A stretch of 64,000 nucleotides of DNA. It comes from an uncultured Lachnospiraceae bacterium (GTDB taxonomy: Bacteria > Bacillota > Clostridia > Lachnospirales > Lachnospiraceae). Under the pieces are notes generated by a model. That model searched no databases. It was not told the DNA's origin and saw only the letters and a program-made list of their open reading frames with translations. Shown here one piece after another: positions 1 through 8,370 of this stretch. The number at the start of each line of letters is the position of its first letter. The stretch's first letter is position 1. The stretch lies in assembly GCA_910587305.1 (NCBI GenBank), contig CAJUKV010000007.1:38177-102176 (forward strand). The letters run 5' to 3'. The translations under genes and the position numbers were made by a program.

Positions 1-444
1 GTCCGGGGAATATTTCAGCTTTTCAAACTCATCCCCATACAATTTCTTAATGTTAGGGCCGTATTCGTCAATCAGCTCCGTCATGTCAATCAGAGCGCCC
101 GCATCAATCAGACTCCTCGCATCGCCCTTTGCAAAGATCAAATCAGGATAATTCTGCTCCGCAATCATCAAAGCCACCTTCTGGTCGTCAGAGGATACGG
201 GATACTCCGTCTTAAGGGCCACCCCGGTTTTTTCCGTAAGCGCCTGCGCCACAGGGTCTGTCCAGGGATCCTCCTCTCCGTCCGCATTATAAAAGGTAAG
301 TTCCACAACTCCACCCTCACTTCCGCCGTCCCCGGCTGCTCCCGTGTCATTTCCATCGCCGCTTCCGCCCTTGCCACATCCGCCAAGCAGCCCTGCCGCA
401 AGCGAAACCGTCAAAAATAAAGCACATAATTTTTTTGCCTTCAT
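1..444 (-). CDS. ABC sugar-binding lipoprotein, N-terminal part (cut by window edge)
   Basis: The first 148 residues of an extracellular solute-binding lipoprotein are present; the rest lies left of base 1. It starts MKAKKLCALF, has a hydrophobic signal segment and a lipobox ending LGGC at about residue 23, then a Gly/Ser/Asp-rich linker. The following FYNADGEEDPW and the NYPDLIFAKGDAR stretch fit LplA-like sugar-binding proteins (family 1). It is the third gene after two permeases on the same strand, the usual LplB-YtcP-LplA order, so it should bind an oligosaccharide outside the membrane and pass it to those permeases. The substrate cannot be told from this fragment. Confidence 0.85.
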   Translation of the reverse strand, partial: MKAKKLCALFLTVSLAAGLLGGCGKGGSGDGNDTGAAGDGGSEGGVVELTFYNADGEEDPWTDPVAQALTEKTGVALKTEYPVSSDDQKVALMIAEQNYPDLIFAKGDARSLIDAGALIDMTELIDEYGPNIKKLYGDEFEKLKYSPD

Positions 445-525
445 AATGCTAATCTTACTCCTTTCCATAATCTGAGCACTCTCGGAAACTCTTTGTGCCC
501 ATACCCCATTATACTTTTTACACAA

Positions 526-1422
526 TCAATCTTTTACCGCTCCAAGGGTCATGCCGCCGACAAAGTATTTCTGCAAAAACGGGTAGACAATCAAAATAGG
601 CACTGTGGCAACAATCGTGATTGCCATGCGCACGGACATAGGCGAGACCGCGCTTTGAAGCTGATTTGCCTGCGCATGTGGGTCTATTTTTATTGTAGCC
701 TGTTCCATAATTTCGTACAATACATACTGTAAAGTCGGAAGATCCCTGGCATAAAGATAGGTATCCATAAAGGCGTTCCACTGGCCCACTGCCAGAAACA
801 GCGCTACCGTTGCAATGGTCGGCGTACAAAGGGGAAGGATTATCTTTGCCCAGATTACAAAATCATTTGCCCCGTCTATCTTTGCCGCCTCCTGCAGAGC
901 CATCGGCAGGCCTTCTATGAAGGAGCGCATCAGTATCACATTGTATACCCATATCAGGCCCGGAATAATGTATACCATAAATTTATTGCTCATATGCAGT
1001 GTTCTTGTAAGAAGAAGGTACTCGGGAATCATACCACCGCTCACATACATTGTAATAATAAATAAAATGGTAAACAGCTTGTTAAAATAAAAATCTTTCC
1101 TGCTGAGCACGTAGGCCAGCATAGCCGTACAGATTACGCCGATTCCGGTTCCCACAACCGTTCGAAGCACCGACATCACAAACGCGCTGCCTAAGTTGTT
1201 TTCTTTAAATATGTAGATATAATTGCTTAAGGTAAACTTCCTGGGAATAATAAAATTGATATTCCTCATGGTATCCATAGGATCGTTTAATGAGATTGCC
1301 AGCACGTTCAAAAATGGATACACGGTTAAAAATATCAGGAGAATACAAAACGCAAGCAGTACATAGTCCAGCCATTTCTCACTTTTTCCAACGCCTTTTA
1401 ACTGATAATTATTATCTGTCAT
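526..1422 (-). CDS. Carbohydrate ABC transporter permease, YtcP/LplC type
   Basis: A 298-residue integral membrane protein with about six hydrophobic segments. The cytoplasmic EAA loop that docks the ATPase is clear: EAAKIDGANDFVIWAKIILP. The ending GGMTLGAVKD is typical of MalG-class permeases. The start has a good site (GGGGAGGAG) and follows the other permease by 16 bases, so the two are co-translated subunits of one sugar channel. No ATPase gene accompanies the set. Carbohydrate transporters of this class in Firmicutes usually share an MsmX-like ATPase encoded elsewhere; that this applies here is inference. Confidence 0.93.
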   Translation of the reverse strand: MTDNNYQLKGVGKSEKWLDYVLLAFCILLIFLTVYPFLNVLAISLNDPMDTMRNINFIIPRKFTLSNYIYIFKENNLGSAFVMSVLRTVVGTGIGVICTAMLAYVLSRKDFYFNKLFTILFIITMYVSGGMIPEYLLLTRTLHMSNKFMVYIIPGLIWVYNVILMRSFIEGLPMALQEAAKIDGANDFVIWAKIILPLCTPTIATVALFLAVGQWNAFMDTYLYARDLPTLQYVLYEIMEQATIKIDPHAQANQLQSAVSPMSVRMAITIVATVPILIVYPFLQKYFVGGMTLGAVKD

Positions 1423-1438
1423 TTTCTACGCTCCTCCC

Positions 1439-2371
1439 CTACACAAGTTTACTTTCGCCAATGAGCCCTGCAACCTTATTGGCAATGAACAGGAGAATAA
1501 TTCCCACCACTGACTGGAACATGCCGATTGCAGTACCAAGCCCGTAATTATTGCTTCCGATACCACGGACATAGGCAAACCATGACAGAACCATCGCATG
1601 ATCCTGTACAATACCATTGCTCAAAAGCATTTGCCGTTCCATGCCTACATTCAGTGCGCCTCCAATACTCATAATCAGTAAAACCACCACCGTAGGCTTA
1701 ATGCTGGGGAGCGTAATATTCCATATCCTCTGGAAGCGGTTGGCTCCGTCCACCTTTGCCGCCTCATAAAGCCCCTGATCAATTCCCGCCATGGCGGAGA
1801 GATAAATAATCGCATCCCATCCCATCTCTTTCCAGACATTGATAAAGCAGACCACAATCCAGAATAAAGCGGAATTGGTGGACATCAAATGCAGCTTTGC
1901 GTTCAGCATGGTGTCAACCGCGCCGCCGTCATTTAAAAGCATTTTTGCAATACTGGCAATGATAACCCATGAAACAAAATGGGGCAGATAGGAGACCGTC
2001 TGAGTTATCTTTTTAAACCGGATAAAGCAGATTTCATTCAGTACCAGGGCAAAAAAGATAGATGATATGGTTCCGATTGCTATCCCCAATATACTGATGC
2101 CAATGGTATTAATCATTGTCTGGGGAAACAGCCGGTCGGTAAAGGCCTGGATGAAATTGTCAAGCCCCACAAACTTCCTCTCCCACACCGGCAGCGCAAA
2201 AGAATTTGGCTTTACCTCCTGAAATGCCATTGTCCATCCCCATAAAGGAATGTACTTAAAAACAATCAGCCATACCACAAATGGAACTGACATAAGCAGA
2301 AGATAACGTTGTTTCCACATAAGATTCCATGAAAACGTTGCTTTTTTCACTTTGGGTTTCTTGTTCTTCAT
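1439..2371 (-). CDS. Carbohydrate ABC transporter permease, YteP/LplB type
   Basis: A 310-residue membrane protein with a basic N-terminus (MKNKKPKVKK), six predicted helices and the EAA loop YEAAKVDGANRFQRIWNITL. LplB/YteP relatives pair with a YtcP-type partner and a lipoprotein, and both follow here in order. The start is preceded by AAGGAGGAAAGGAA. Being first in the operon, downstream of the two-component genes and behind their terminator, it is probably switched on by the neighbouring YesN-like regulator; such regulators commonly control adjacent LplABC systems. The target site was not identified. Confidence 0.93.
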   Translation of the reverse strand: MKNKKPKVKKATFSWNLMWKQRYLLLMSVPFVVWLIVFKYIPLWGWTMAFQEVKPNSFALPVWERKFVGLDNFIQAFTDRLFPQTMINTIGISILGIAIGTISSIFFALVLNEICFIRFKKITQTVSYLPHFVSWVIIASIAKMLLNDGGAVDTMLNAKLHLMSTNSALFWIVVCFINVWKEMGWDAIIYLSAMAGIDQGLYEAAKVDGANRFQRIWNITLPSIKPTVVVLLIMSIGGALNVGMERQMLLSNGIVQDHAMVLSWFAYVRGIGSNNYGLGTAIGMFQSVVGIILLFIANKVAGLIGESKLV

Positions 2372-2514
2372 TTCCTTTCCTCCTTTTCTTCGTTAATTAT
2401 AAAAAAAGAAAGTCCGAACAAATACCCTGTTTTTTGTAGACGTTTTACCCTAAATTTTTTATATTTTAAGAATCCCCCTCCTTCCCAGGATTCCTTTGGG
2501 TTTCACCATGAAAC

Positions 2515-2573
2515 CATCAAACACCGACACGCTTCGCGAGTCCGCTTATTGTAATAAGAAACGCTGCCGGTTA
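2515..2573. repeat. Partial family C repeat
   Basis: The stretch with ACACGCTTCGCGAG and CGCTTATTG resembles the flank of the large palindrome at 54.3-54.5 kb (CGCTGTCACGCTTTGCGAG, CAGCTTATTG) and the fragment at 59.0 kb. It sits in the 235-base gap between the response regulator and the LplB-type permease and overlaps the terminator hairpin at its right end. Confidence 0.5.
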
Positions 2574-2589
2574 CCGGCAGCGTTTCTTA
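2555..2589 (-). terminator. Hairpin ending the two-component operon
   Basis: A perfect 16-bp stem (TAAGAAACGCTGCCGG on one arm) with a 3-base loop lies 18 bases past the response-regulator stop. On the minus strand the trailing arm ends TTTCTTATTAC, a weak U-rich tail. It should separate the regulator genes from the transporter genes downstream. Confidence 0.75.
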
Positions 2590-2606
2590 CTTCTGTCTTT
2601 TGTTAA

Positions 2607-4157
2607 TTAGTATAAGGATGACGGACATAGCCCGGTATCCGATGTTTTTTCTCTTCTGTATTCCTTTGGGCTGACTCCCACATATTTTTTAAATTTCAGA
2701 TAAAAATAATCGATATTGCTATAGCCCACCTGTTCGGAAATCTGATAAACTTTCATATCCGTTTCAAGCAAAAGCCGTTTTGCATTGATAATCCGTATGG
2801 TATCCAGAATGTTGTTGAAACTCTCCCCCATCTCCTTACGGAAAATTTTACCCAAATAGCTGCTGTTATAGTTAAACATCTTAGCAAAGCTTTCCACCTT
2901 AAGATCCTTATCATAATTTTTTTCCATATAATAGTACATCCGCTTAATCACCGTTGCCGAATCGTCATTTCCAATCTGGCGGCACACATCCTGCAGGACC
3001 TGACAATACATATCCATCAGATGCTCTAACCGCTCTGATCGGTTCATCTTCTCCATCATCTCCATAATCTGACCGTTTAAGCTGCCATATTTTTTCTCGA
3101 TGTTATTACGGATTGTCATCAGATTGTACATAATCCGGATTTTGATATCCATCTCTTTCATCAGAGTTTTTCTACAGTAAATTTCAAACTTTTTAACGCT
3201 GTCCTCTATCCCGTTTAAATCCCCCACTTCAATCAGCAATATAAACTGCTCCGGAGAAGGACATTCTATATTTTCCTGCCACTGCTCAATTGTATCGATG
3301 GAAAGCACATCATAGCGGCCAAATAAAAAGTCCTGCTCAAGCAAAAACCTGGCAAATTCATAAGAATAGCATAAGTCATACCACTGATTCACATTATGTC
3401 CCACAGATAACAAAAGTCCTTCTCCCAGGCGCTTTTTGACCCATTCATTTCGCCTTTTCAGCAGCGCAACCCATGTCCTGTAATCCGGTCCCAAGCCAAT
3501 CAGTATAATCTGGTTGTCCATCACCACCTTCTCCTGATAGAGCTCCCTGTCCTGTAAAAATACGTTAACTTTTTCGTGAAAGCTCCCGTCCTCCTTACTT
3601 GTAAGCAGGTTTCTGTCCGTAAGAACCGCTGCGCATAAAATTTTTTCTCCAAAGGGAATCTGATAACGCCTTATTTTTTCTTCCAATTCTTCTTTAGGTT
3701 CCATTTGCAGAAGGATTCGGCGCAGTAATTCCTCTCTTGCAATATTTTCATTGGCGCAATGATAAACCCGCTCCCCTTCCTTCCTGTTAAGTTCTTCTCT
3801 TATGTTTTCCACACATCTCTTAAGCTCATCCTCCTCAATGGGCTTTAGCAGATATTCTTTCACCCCATGCCGGATTGCCTGTTTGGCAAATTCAAACTCC
3901 CCATAGCCTGTCAATATAATAAAGCAGCCCCCATATCCTGCCGCCCGGGCCTTACCAATCAGCTCAAGCCCGCTCATCCCGGGCATCTTAATGTCTACCA
4001 ACGCCAGATCCGGAGTATATGCAAGCAGCTTTTTCAGCCCGTCCTTTCCATCCTTCCCGTCCTCGCAAAAAACAAACCCTTCTTCCTCCCAGTTGAGCAG
4101 GTCGTGCACACCCCATCTGATCATTTCCTCATCATCAATTATCATCACCTTGTACAT
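2607..4157 (-). CDS. AraC-type response regulator, YesN family
   Basis: A 516-residue cytoplasmic regulator. The N-terminal receiver domain (1-120) has the acidic pair D8/D9, the phospho-acceptor D55 in LALVDIKMPG and the conserved Lys in EYLLKP. A long middle region follows, then an AraC helix-turn-helix pair at the C-terminus (ESFAKMFNYNSSYLGKIF and VYQISEQVGYSNIDYFYLKF). It starts inside the end of the kinase gene (23-base overlap) with the ribosome site AAGGGGG, so the two are translationally coupled. Family knowledge says such pairs sense extracellular sugars or oligosaccharides and activate neighbouring ABC transporter genes; the LplB-type operon just downstream is the likely target. 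Confidence 0.95.
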   Translation of the reverse strand: MYKVMIIDDEEMIRWGVHDLLNWEEEGFVFCEDGKDGKDGLKKLLAYTPDLALVDIKMPGMSGLELIGKARAAGYGGCFIILTGYGEFEFAKQAIRHGVKEYLLKPIEEDELKRCVENIREELNRKEGERVYHCANENIAREELLRRILLQMEPKEELEEKIRRYQIPFGEKILCAAVLTDRNLLTSKEDGSFHEKVNVFLQDRELYQEKVVMDNQIILIGLGPDYRTWVALLKRRNEWVKKRLGEGLLLSVGHNVNQWYDLCYSYEFARFLLEQDFLFGRYDVLSIDTIEQWQENIECPSPEQFILLIEVGDLNGIEDSVKKFEIYCRKTLMKEMDIKIRIMYNLMTIRNNIEKKYGSLNGQIMEMMEKMNRSERLEHLMDMYCQVLQDVCRQIGNDDSATVIKRMYYYMEKNYDKDLKVESFAKMFNYNSSYLGKIFRKEMGESFNNILDTIRIINAKRLLLETDMKVYQISEQVGYSNIDYFYLKFKKYVGVSPKEYRREKTSDTGLCPSSLY

Positions 4158-6024
4158 CCGTATCCCCCTTAAGCTTATTTACATCCGCCGCCCATATGCC
4201 CGCCTTATCAGCCAAGCTGTCAATGCCCGGCACAGGATGTGTAAGCCTTTCCGCATCCGGCAGCCGTATTTCTACCCTGGTAAAGCTTCCTTCCCGGCTG
4301 TCAATCCTGACCCCGCAGGTATCTCCATACCTTAATCTTACTCTCTGGTGCACGTTGCTGACGCCGATATGCTTTCCCTTTTCATTATAGCAGTTTAATT
4401 TTTTTTGCAGCCCGACTAATTTTTCTTCACTCATGCCCAGCCCATCGTCTTCTATGACGATAACCACATTTTCCTCACCGCTATGTATATTAATGTCAAT
4501 GCATCCGGCCCCTTCCTTGCTTTCCAGTCCGTGAATAATAGAATTTTCCACAATGGGCTGCATAATAAGCGGCAGAATATAACACTCCTTAAGACCTTCC
4601 TCTATCCAAATATGATATTTAATCCTCTCCCCGAAACGATATTGCTGAATTTTCAGATAATGCTCCACCAACTCCGCTTCCTGCGCAATGGTGACGTCAT
4701 TGGCTCCCGCCTGCAGCGTGCTGCGCATAATCTTCGCCAGCATCTTGACTATCTCCTCAATATCGTACTGCTTACTCCTGCGCGCCCTCATGCGGATGGT
4801 TTCCAATGTATTATACAAAAAGTGGGGATTAATCTGACTTGCAAGCATTTTAAATTCGGCGTCCTTTTGCTGAATCGTCAACCGCTCCGAATGCAGCTTT
4901 TCCCGGTATACTTCCGCTAAAAGCCGCTGTATCTGATAAATCATTGTCCCTAAATAATCATACAGTTCGCTTATCTCATCGCTGCCTTCCGGCATTTCTT
5001 CCAGTTCAAAGCTGCCCCCCGCCGCCTTCTGCATCTGATTTAAAAACCATTCCACCCGTCTGCTGAAGGAATGGGAAAAAAGTAAAATAATTATAATAGA
5101 CATGATAGCGCTGAGCACAAAAAAAAGCATGCTTTTTGTCGTCTGACTGTTCACATCCCGTAAAATCTCCCTGTATGCCCTTAAGCTGACAATCTGAAGA
5201 TAATCCTGGGATTCTATCAGCGGAATGGTTTCGCAGGTCATCACATACTCCTGCCGGTTAAGTATGATATTTTTCTGAAATTGACCGCTGTCCCCGGAGG
5301 GAAGGATATCTTTCAGCTGTCCGGCCTCTATCTCACTTCCCAAGTCGGTCACGATGGTTTCCCCATTTAATAAAATAAAAGCATTACCGTTTTTATTCTG
5401 TAAAAGGGTTGTAAACCGCTGCGGCCTGATGGAAACCGCCAGTACGCCTACATCTTCCCCCTTTTGCGTCTTTAACATTCTAAAAAGCGTCAGCGCTTTA
5501 TAATCAGCGGATGGGATTTGATGAAACCGCCATAAGCCCGCGCCTTTTTTCCTGTTTGCCGATTGGTACCATTCTTCCTCTTCTATCTTGTCCGTTACCT
5601 TTACAAACCGTGAATTACCTACAATACTGTCATTTTTTATGTAAATATTAATCCAGGCAAGAGTACTGTTATAATATCGCCCGTAATCCAGAAAAGAGGT
5701 AAATTCTTTGTAATCCTGAACTACTTCCTGATAATCCCCGTACTTTTTTGCGGCTATTTCTTCTAACTGGGGATTAAAATAAAAGTACTTTGTCACAGTG
5801 CTCACCGTACCGGTCATTTCCTCTACCTGCCTTCTGGCCATTTCAAGCTCCACTATCTCCGCGTCCTTAGCCTGATCAATCAAAATATTTGACATTCCAT
5901 GCACCAGGTAAAGCCCAATAAAAATAATCGGCACAGCTCCCCCGATAATATAAATAAAAAGCAGCCTATAGCGCAGCTTCATTCCTGAAATCCGGTTGAT
6001 TAACGCTTTGAGCTTTTGTGCCAT
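4135..6024 (-). CDS. Sensor histidine kinase, YesM family
   Basis: A 629-residue membrane kinase. One transmembrane helix lies near residues 20-42 and a second near 298-318, enclosing about 255 residues of extracellular sensor domain. A HAMP-like stretch leads to the phospho-accepting His401 in the motif INPHFLYNTLETIRMRAR. The ATP-binding domain shows VENSIIHGLE (N box), DDGLGMSEEK (G1) and GVSNVHQRVRLRYG (G2). This is the LytS/YesM class that partners AraC-type regulators. The first gene of the pair, it has its own probable promoter about 100 bases upstream. Ligand unknown; a sugar is likely from context. Confidence 0.95.
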   Translation of the reverse strand: MAQKLKALINRISGMKLRYRLLFIYIIGGAVPIIFIGLYLVHGMSNILIDQAKDAEIVELEMARRQVEEMTGTVSTVTKYFYFNPQLEEIAAKKYGDYQEVVQDYKEFTSFLDYGRYYNSTLAWINIYIKNDSIVGNSRFVKVTDKIEEEEWYQSANRKKGAGLWRFHQIPSADYKALTLFRMLKTQKGEDVGVLAVSIRPQRFTTLLQNKNGNAFILLNGETIVTDLGSEIEAGQLKDILPSGDSGQFQKNIILNRQEYVMTCETIPLIESQDYLQIVSLRAYREILRDVNSQTTKSMLFFVLSAIMSIIIILLFSHSFSRRVEWFLNQMQKAAGGSFELEEMPEGSDEISELYDYLGTMIYQIQRLLAEVYREKLHSERLTIQQKDAEFKMLASQINPHFLYNTLETIRMRARRSKQYDIEEIVKMLAKIMRSTLQAGANDVTIAQEAELVEHYLKIQQYRFGERIKYHIWIEEGLKECYILPLIMQPIVENSIIHGLESKEGAGCIDINIHSGEENVVIVIEDDGLGMSEEKLVGLQKKLNCYNEKGKHIGVSNVHQRVRLRYGDTCGVRIDSREGSFTRVEIRLPDAERLTHPVPGIDSLADKAGIWAADVNKLKGDTDVQGDDN

Positions 6025-6125
6025 AGGTGTTCTCCATTCCTCGCATACCGTAATCTCTTTACAGCTTACTCCTGCCTCTGCCCGGCCCTGATCTCCTCCG
6101 GAATTTTCTTGCGAACCATAAAATC

Positions 6126-6154
6126 ATCATACCACAAGTATCCTGCAGCAACAA
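6126..6154 (-). promoter_or_regulatory. Probable sigma-A promoter of the two-component operon
   Basis: On the minus strand TTGTTG, a 17-base spacer and TATGAT lie about 100 bases before the kinase start codon. The -10 is good, the -35 moderate. Confidence 0.5.
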
Positions 6155-6215
6155 CTGCCAACGGTAATGTCAGGTGGAAAAACAGATTTTAATGTCTTCT
6201 TCCCCGACATGATTC

Positions 6216-6245
6216 TTGAAAAAGGGCGCAGCAACCGCTGCGCCC
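6216..6245 (-). terminator. Rho-independent terminator of the GH9/kinase operon
   Basis: On the minus strand a 9-bp GC-rich stem (GGGCGCAGC) with a 4-base loop is followed by TTTTTC, 36 bases past the stop of the sugar kinase. It marks the end of the seven-gene minus-strand operon that begins near 14.9 kb. Confidence 0.88.
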
Positions 6246-6281
6246 TGCATTTCTTACCATTTCGATTATTTTCACAACCCT

Positions 6282-7211
6282 CTAAAGCTTCTCTTTCTGC
6301 CCTCTCATTGCCACTTCCAGCGCGATTTCAACCGCCTTTTTTTGAGGAATCCGGATTTCCACATTAGGAATATTCTCCCTCAAAAGCTGCGCCACTCTTT
6401 CTTCCACCACTTTGTTCCTGCGAAGCACGCTTCCCCAAAAAATAAGCGTCAGCGTATCTCCTTTCTCTATCGTCATTTTATGGTAATTATCCAGAGCAAT
6501 CCTGTAAAGCTTCCCGGCGGCATCCTCCAAAATCTTTCCGGCGGTTTCTGAGCCCGCCTGCATGGCCTGCTCCGTCAAAGGAGCTAAATCGGCAATGGCA
6601 TTTTTGGTCATAATATTGGCGTTCAAAAAGTTATTTAATGCCTCCAGGTCGGAAATTCCGGTAGCCTCGTAAAATAATTTATATAAAATTTCATCGCATT
6701 TACGTCCGTCTAAATGATCTCCCACCGCTCTCACAATCTCTAATCCAATATGAAAGCCGCTTCCCTCATCACTCAGAATATGCCCCCAGCCGCCCGTGCG
6801 GACCATTACGCCATTACGGCTTTGTCCGAAAGAAATGGACCCTGTTCCGCCAATCAGGATAAGGGAAGGCGCTTTGTATACCTGCAGGAAAACCTCGCAG
6901 TCATTGAACACAAATAATTTGGATTCCCCAAAGCCCATATCCAGAAAAATCTCTCTGACGCTCTCCCTGAGGGATTCGGAATCAATGCCCGTAGCCGCCA
7001 CGCAAATACCTTTGCAGTCCGCCGGTTCTAATTTTCTTTTTTCCAGCACCGGAAACACCAGTTCTTCGTATTTTTTCCGTGCAGCTTCCTCGCCTCCGGA
7101 AAAAATGCTGACTCCTGCGGCCTGAAAGCGTTCCAGCACCTGTCCGTTCTCATCGCTTAAAATAATTCTTCCGCTGGTTCCTCCGATGTCCAAACCTGCA
7201 TAATATTTCAT
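6282..7211 (-). CDS. BadF/BadG-family sugar kinase, GlcNAc-kinase-like
   Basis: A 309-residue ASKHA-fold ATPase. The phosphate-1 motif is YAGLDIGGTSGRIIL, the adenosine/phosphate-2 region IGGTGSISFG, followed by GGWGHILSDEGSGFHIG, a signature shared with N-acetylglucosamine kinases of the BadF/BadG/BcrA/BcrD ATPase family. The start at MKYYAGLDIGG has the ribosome site GGAGGGGG; an in-frame start 14 codons upstream lacks one. It is the last gene of the operon, after a GlmS-like SIS protein and a GH9-type hydrolase. Phosphorylation of GlcNAc, glucosamine or a related hexose released by the operon is inferred from family and context, not proven. Confidence 0.85.
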   Translation of the reverse strand: MKYYAGLDIGGTSGRIILSDENGQVLERFQAAGVSIFSGGEEAARKKYEELVFPVLEKRKLEPADCKGICVAATGIDSESLRESVREIFLDMGFGESKLFVFNDCEVFLQVYKAPSLILIGGTGSISFGQSRNGVMVRTGGWGHILSDEGSGFHIGLEIVRAVGDHLDGRKCDEILYKLFYEATGISDLEALNNFLNANIMTKNAIADLAPLTEQAMQAGSETAGKILEDAAGKLYRIALDNYHKMTIEKGDTLTLIFWGSVLRRNKVVEERVAQLLRENIPNVEIRIPQKKAVEIALEVAMRGQKEKL

Positions 7212-7249
7212 GCCCCCTCCTTTCCCCTGAACCGATATGGTTCCTCTTA

Positions 7250-8323
7250 TCAAATGTTCTTCTCATTTTCCGCTTTGATTTGCATCACGGCGTCCAACCC
7301 GGCGAACTTTAACGATCCTTTTCCGGTCAGTCCCATATGTTCCGTGACAACGGCGCTGATTACCTGCATTGGCAAAATCTGCTCAAATGGCTGGGTATAC
7401 CATTTTCCGGTCAGCTTTAACAGGCAGTCGCGTATGTCCGTTGATTCTTCCAGTCCCACCGTATACACCGATTTACAAATATCCCTATGATATTTTACCA
7501 GACGCTGCATCCTCTCATAATCGGGATCACCGGGCGTGGGCAGTAAGTAAAAGCCGCTGACATTTTCGCCTAAGGAGCTGGCCGGCCCATGCAAAAATTC
7601 TTCAAATTCATAAGCCACCCCCGGTATAAGCAGGGTTTCCATCACCTTAAGAGTTCCTTCCGCCGCAACCTTTGCTCCCTGCCGTTTTCCGGCCATATAA
7701 ATGATCTTAAGCTCACGGAGCGTCTCCATATTCGCCTGCACCCAGGTCCCGGTACGGTCAATGTTTTCAGACAGATTATCCGCAGCCTGGCTAAGCCCTT
7801 CCACATATTCGCCGTACTCCCGGTTGGAAATTCCTCCGGATCTTTTTCCTTCCTCCAGCGCCATCAGATAAAGGGTAAGAATCGTAATCGTATAACCCTT
7901 GGTTTTAGGGCCCACCGTTTCCTCCCCGCAGGGAATCTCCCTGTAGCCGTCTCCCTTCCTGTTCGCACGGCCGTCCGGATCTCCTGTCATCACAAGGGTT
8001 GGGATACCATGGATTCTTTCAAAAATTTCAAGAATATTTGTGGAATTTCCTCCCTGGGATATTACCACTGCCAAAGGGTTAACCGCCGTAATCTTTTCCA
8101 CCTGGGAAGGCGCATTTACACTGACCGGTTTTCCAAGGATCTTTTCCATAAAAGGAGCTGCGGCGCAGGCGGCATTGTAGGAAGTGCCGCTGGCAATCAG
8201 ACAGATCTGCCCCGGATTATTCTTCGCCATCATATCGCAAAAAACTGAGGCGATTTCCTCTCTTTTCGCAAGAACCTCCGGCAGCAGCTTTGCCTGCTCC
8301 TTTATGTAGTCCATCATTACCAT
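7250..8323 (-). CDS. Double-SIS sugar-phosphate isomerase/deaminase, GlmS-isomerase-like
   Basis: A 357-residue cytoplasmic protein with two SIS domains. Motifs include LIASGTSYNAACAAAPF (first sugar-phosphate loop), VVISQGGNSTNILE, the segment GPKTKGYTITILTLYL, and EFEEFLHGPASSLG, which matches the EFxHGP element of glutamine-fructose-6-P transaminase isomerase domains. The glutaminase domain is absent, so the protein more likely runs as a catabolic aminosugar-phosphate deaminase or deglycase than in synthesis. The ribosome site GGAGGA supports the start. It sits between the GH9-type gene and the sugar kinase, in line with aminosugar breakdown. A paralogous SIS gene of the FrlB type lies in the divergent arm. 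Confidence 0.85.
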   Translation of the reverse strand: MVMMDYIKEQAKLLPEVLAKREEIASVFCDMMAKNNPGQICLIASGTSYNAACAAAPFMEKILGKPVSVNAPSQVEKITAVNPLAVVISQGGNSTNILEIFERIHGIPTLVMTGDPDGRANRKGDGYREIPCGEETVGPKTKGYTITILTLYLMALEEGKRSGGISNREYGEYVEGLSQAADNLSENIDRTGTWVQANMETLRELKIIYMAGKRQGAKVAAEGTLKVMETLLIPGVAYEFEEFLHGPASSLGENVSGFYLLPTPGDPDYERMQRLVKYHRDICKSVYTVGLEESTDIRDCLLKLTGKWYTQPFEQILPMQVISAVVTEHMGLTGKGSLKFAGLDAVMQIKAENEKNI

Positions 8324-8370
8324 AATTCATTCCTCCATTAAATTCCATATCAATTCTTTATGTCTTCAAC

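Noticed and set aside
2372..2606. Promoter and YesN-type operator for the LplB-type operon
   Set aside because: A TATAAT close to the start codon has no -35 at a proper distance, and no clear repeat pair was found; not strong enough to list.
7589..8248. 219-codon plus-strand frame opposite the SIS gene
   Set aside because: Antisense to a clear enzyme gene with good motifs; no ribosome site or family resemblance.
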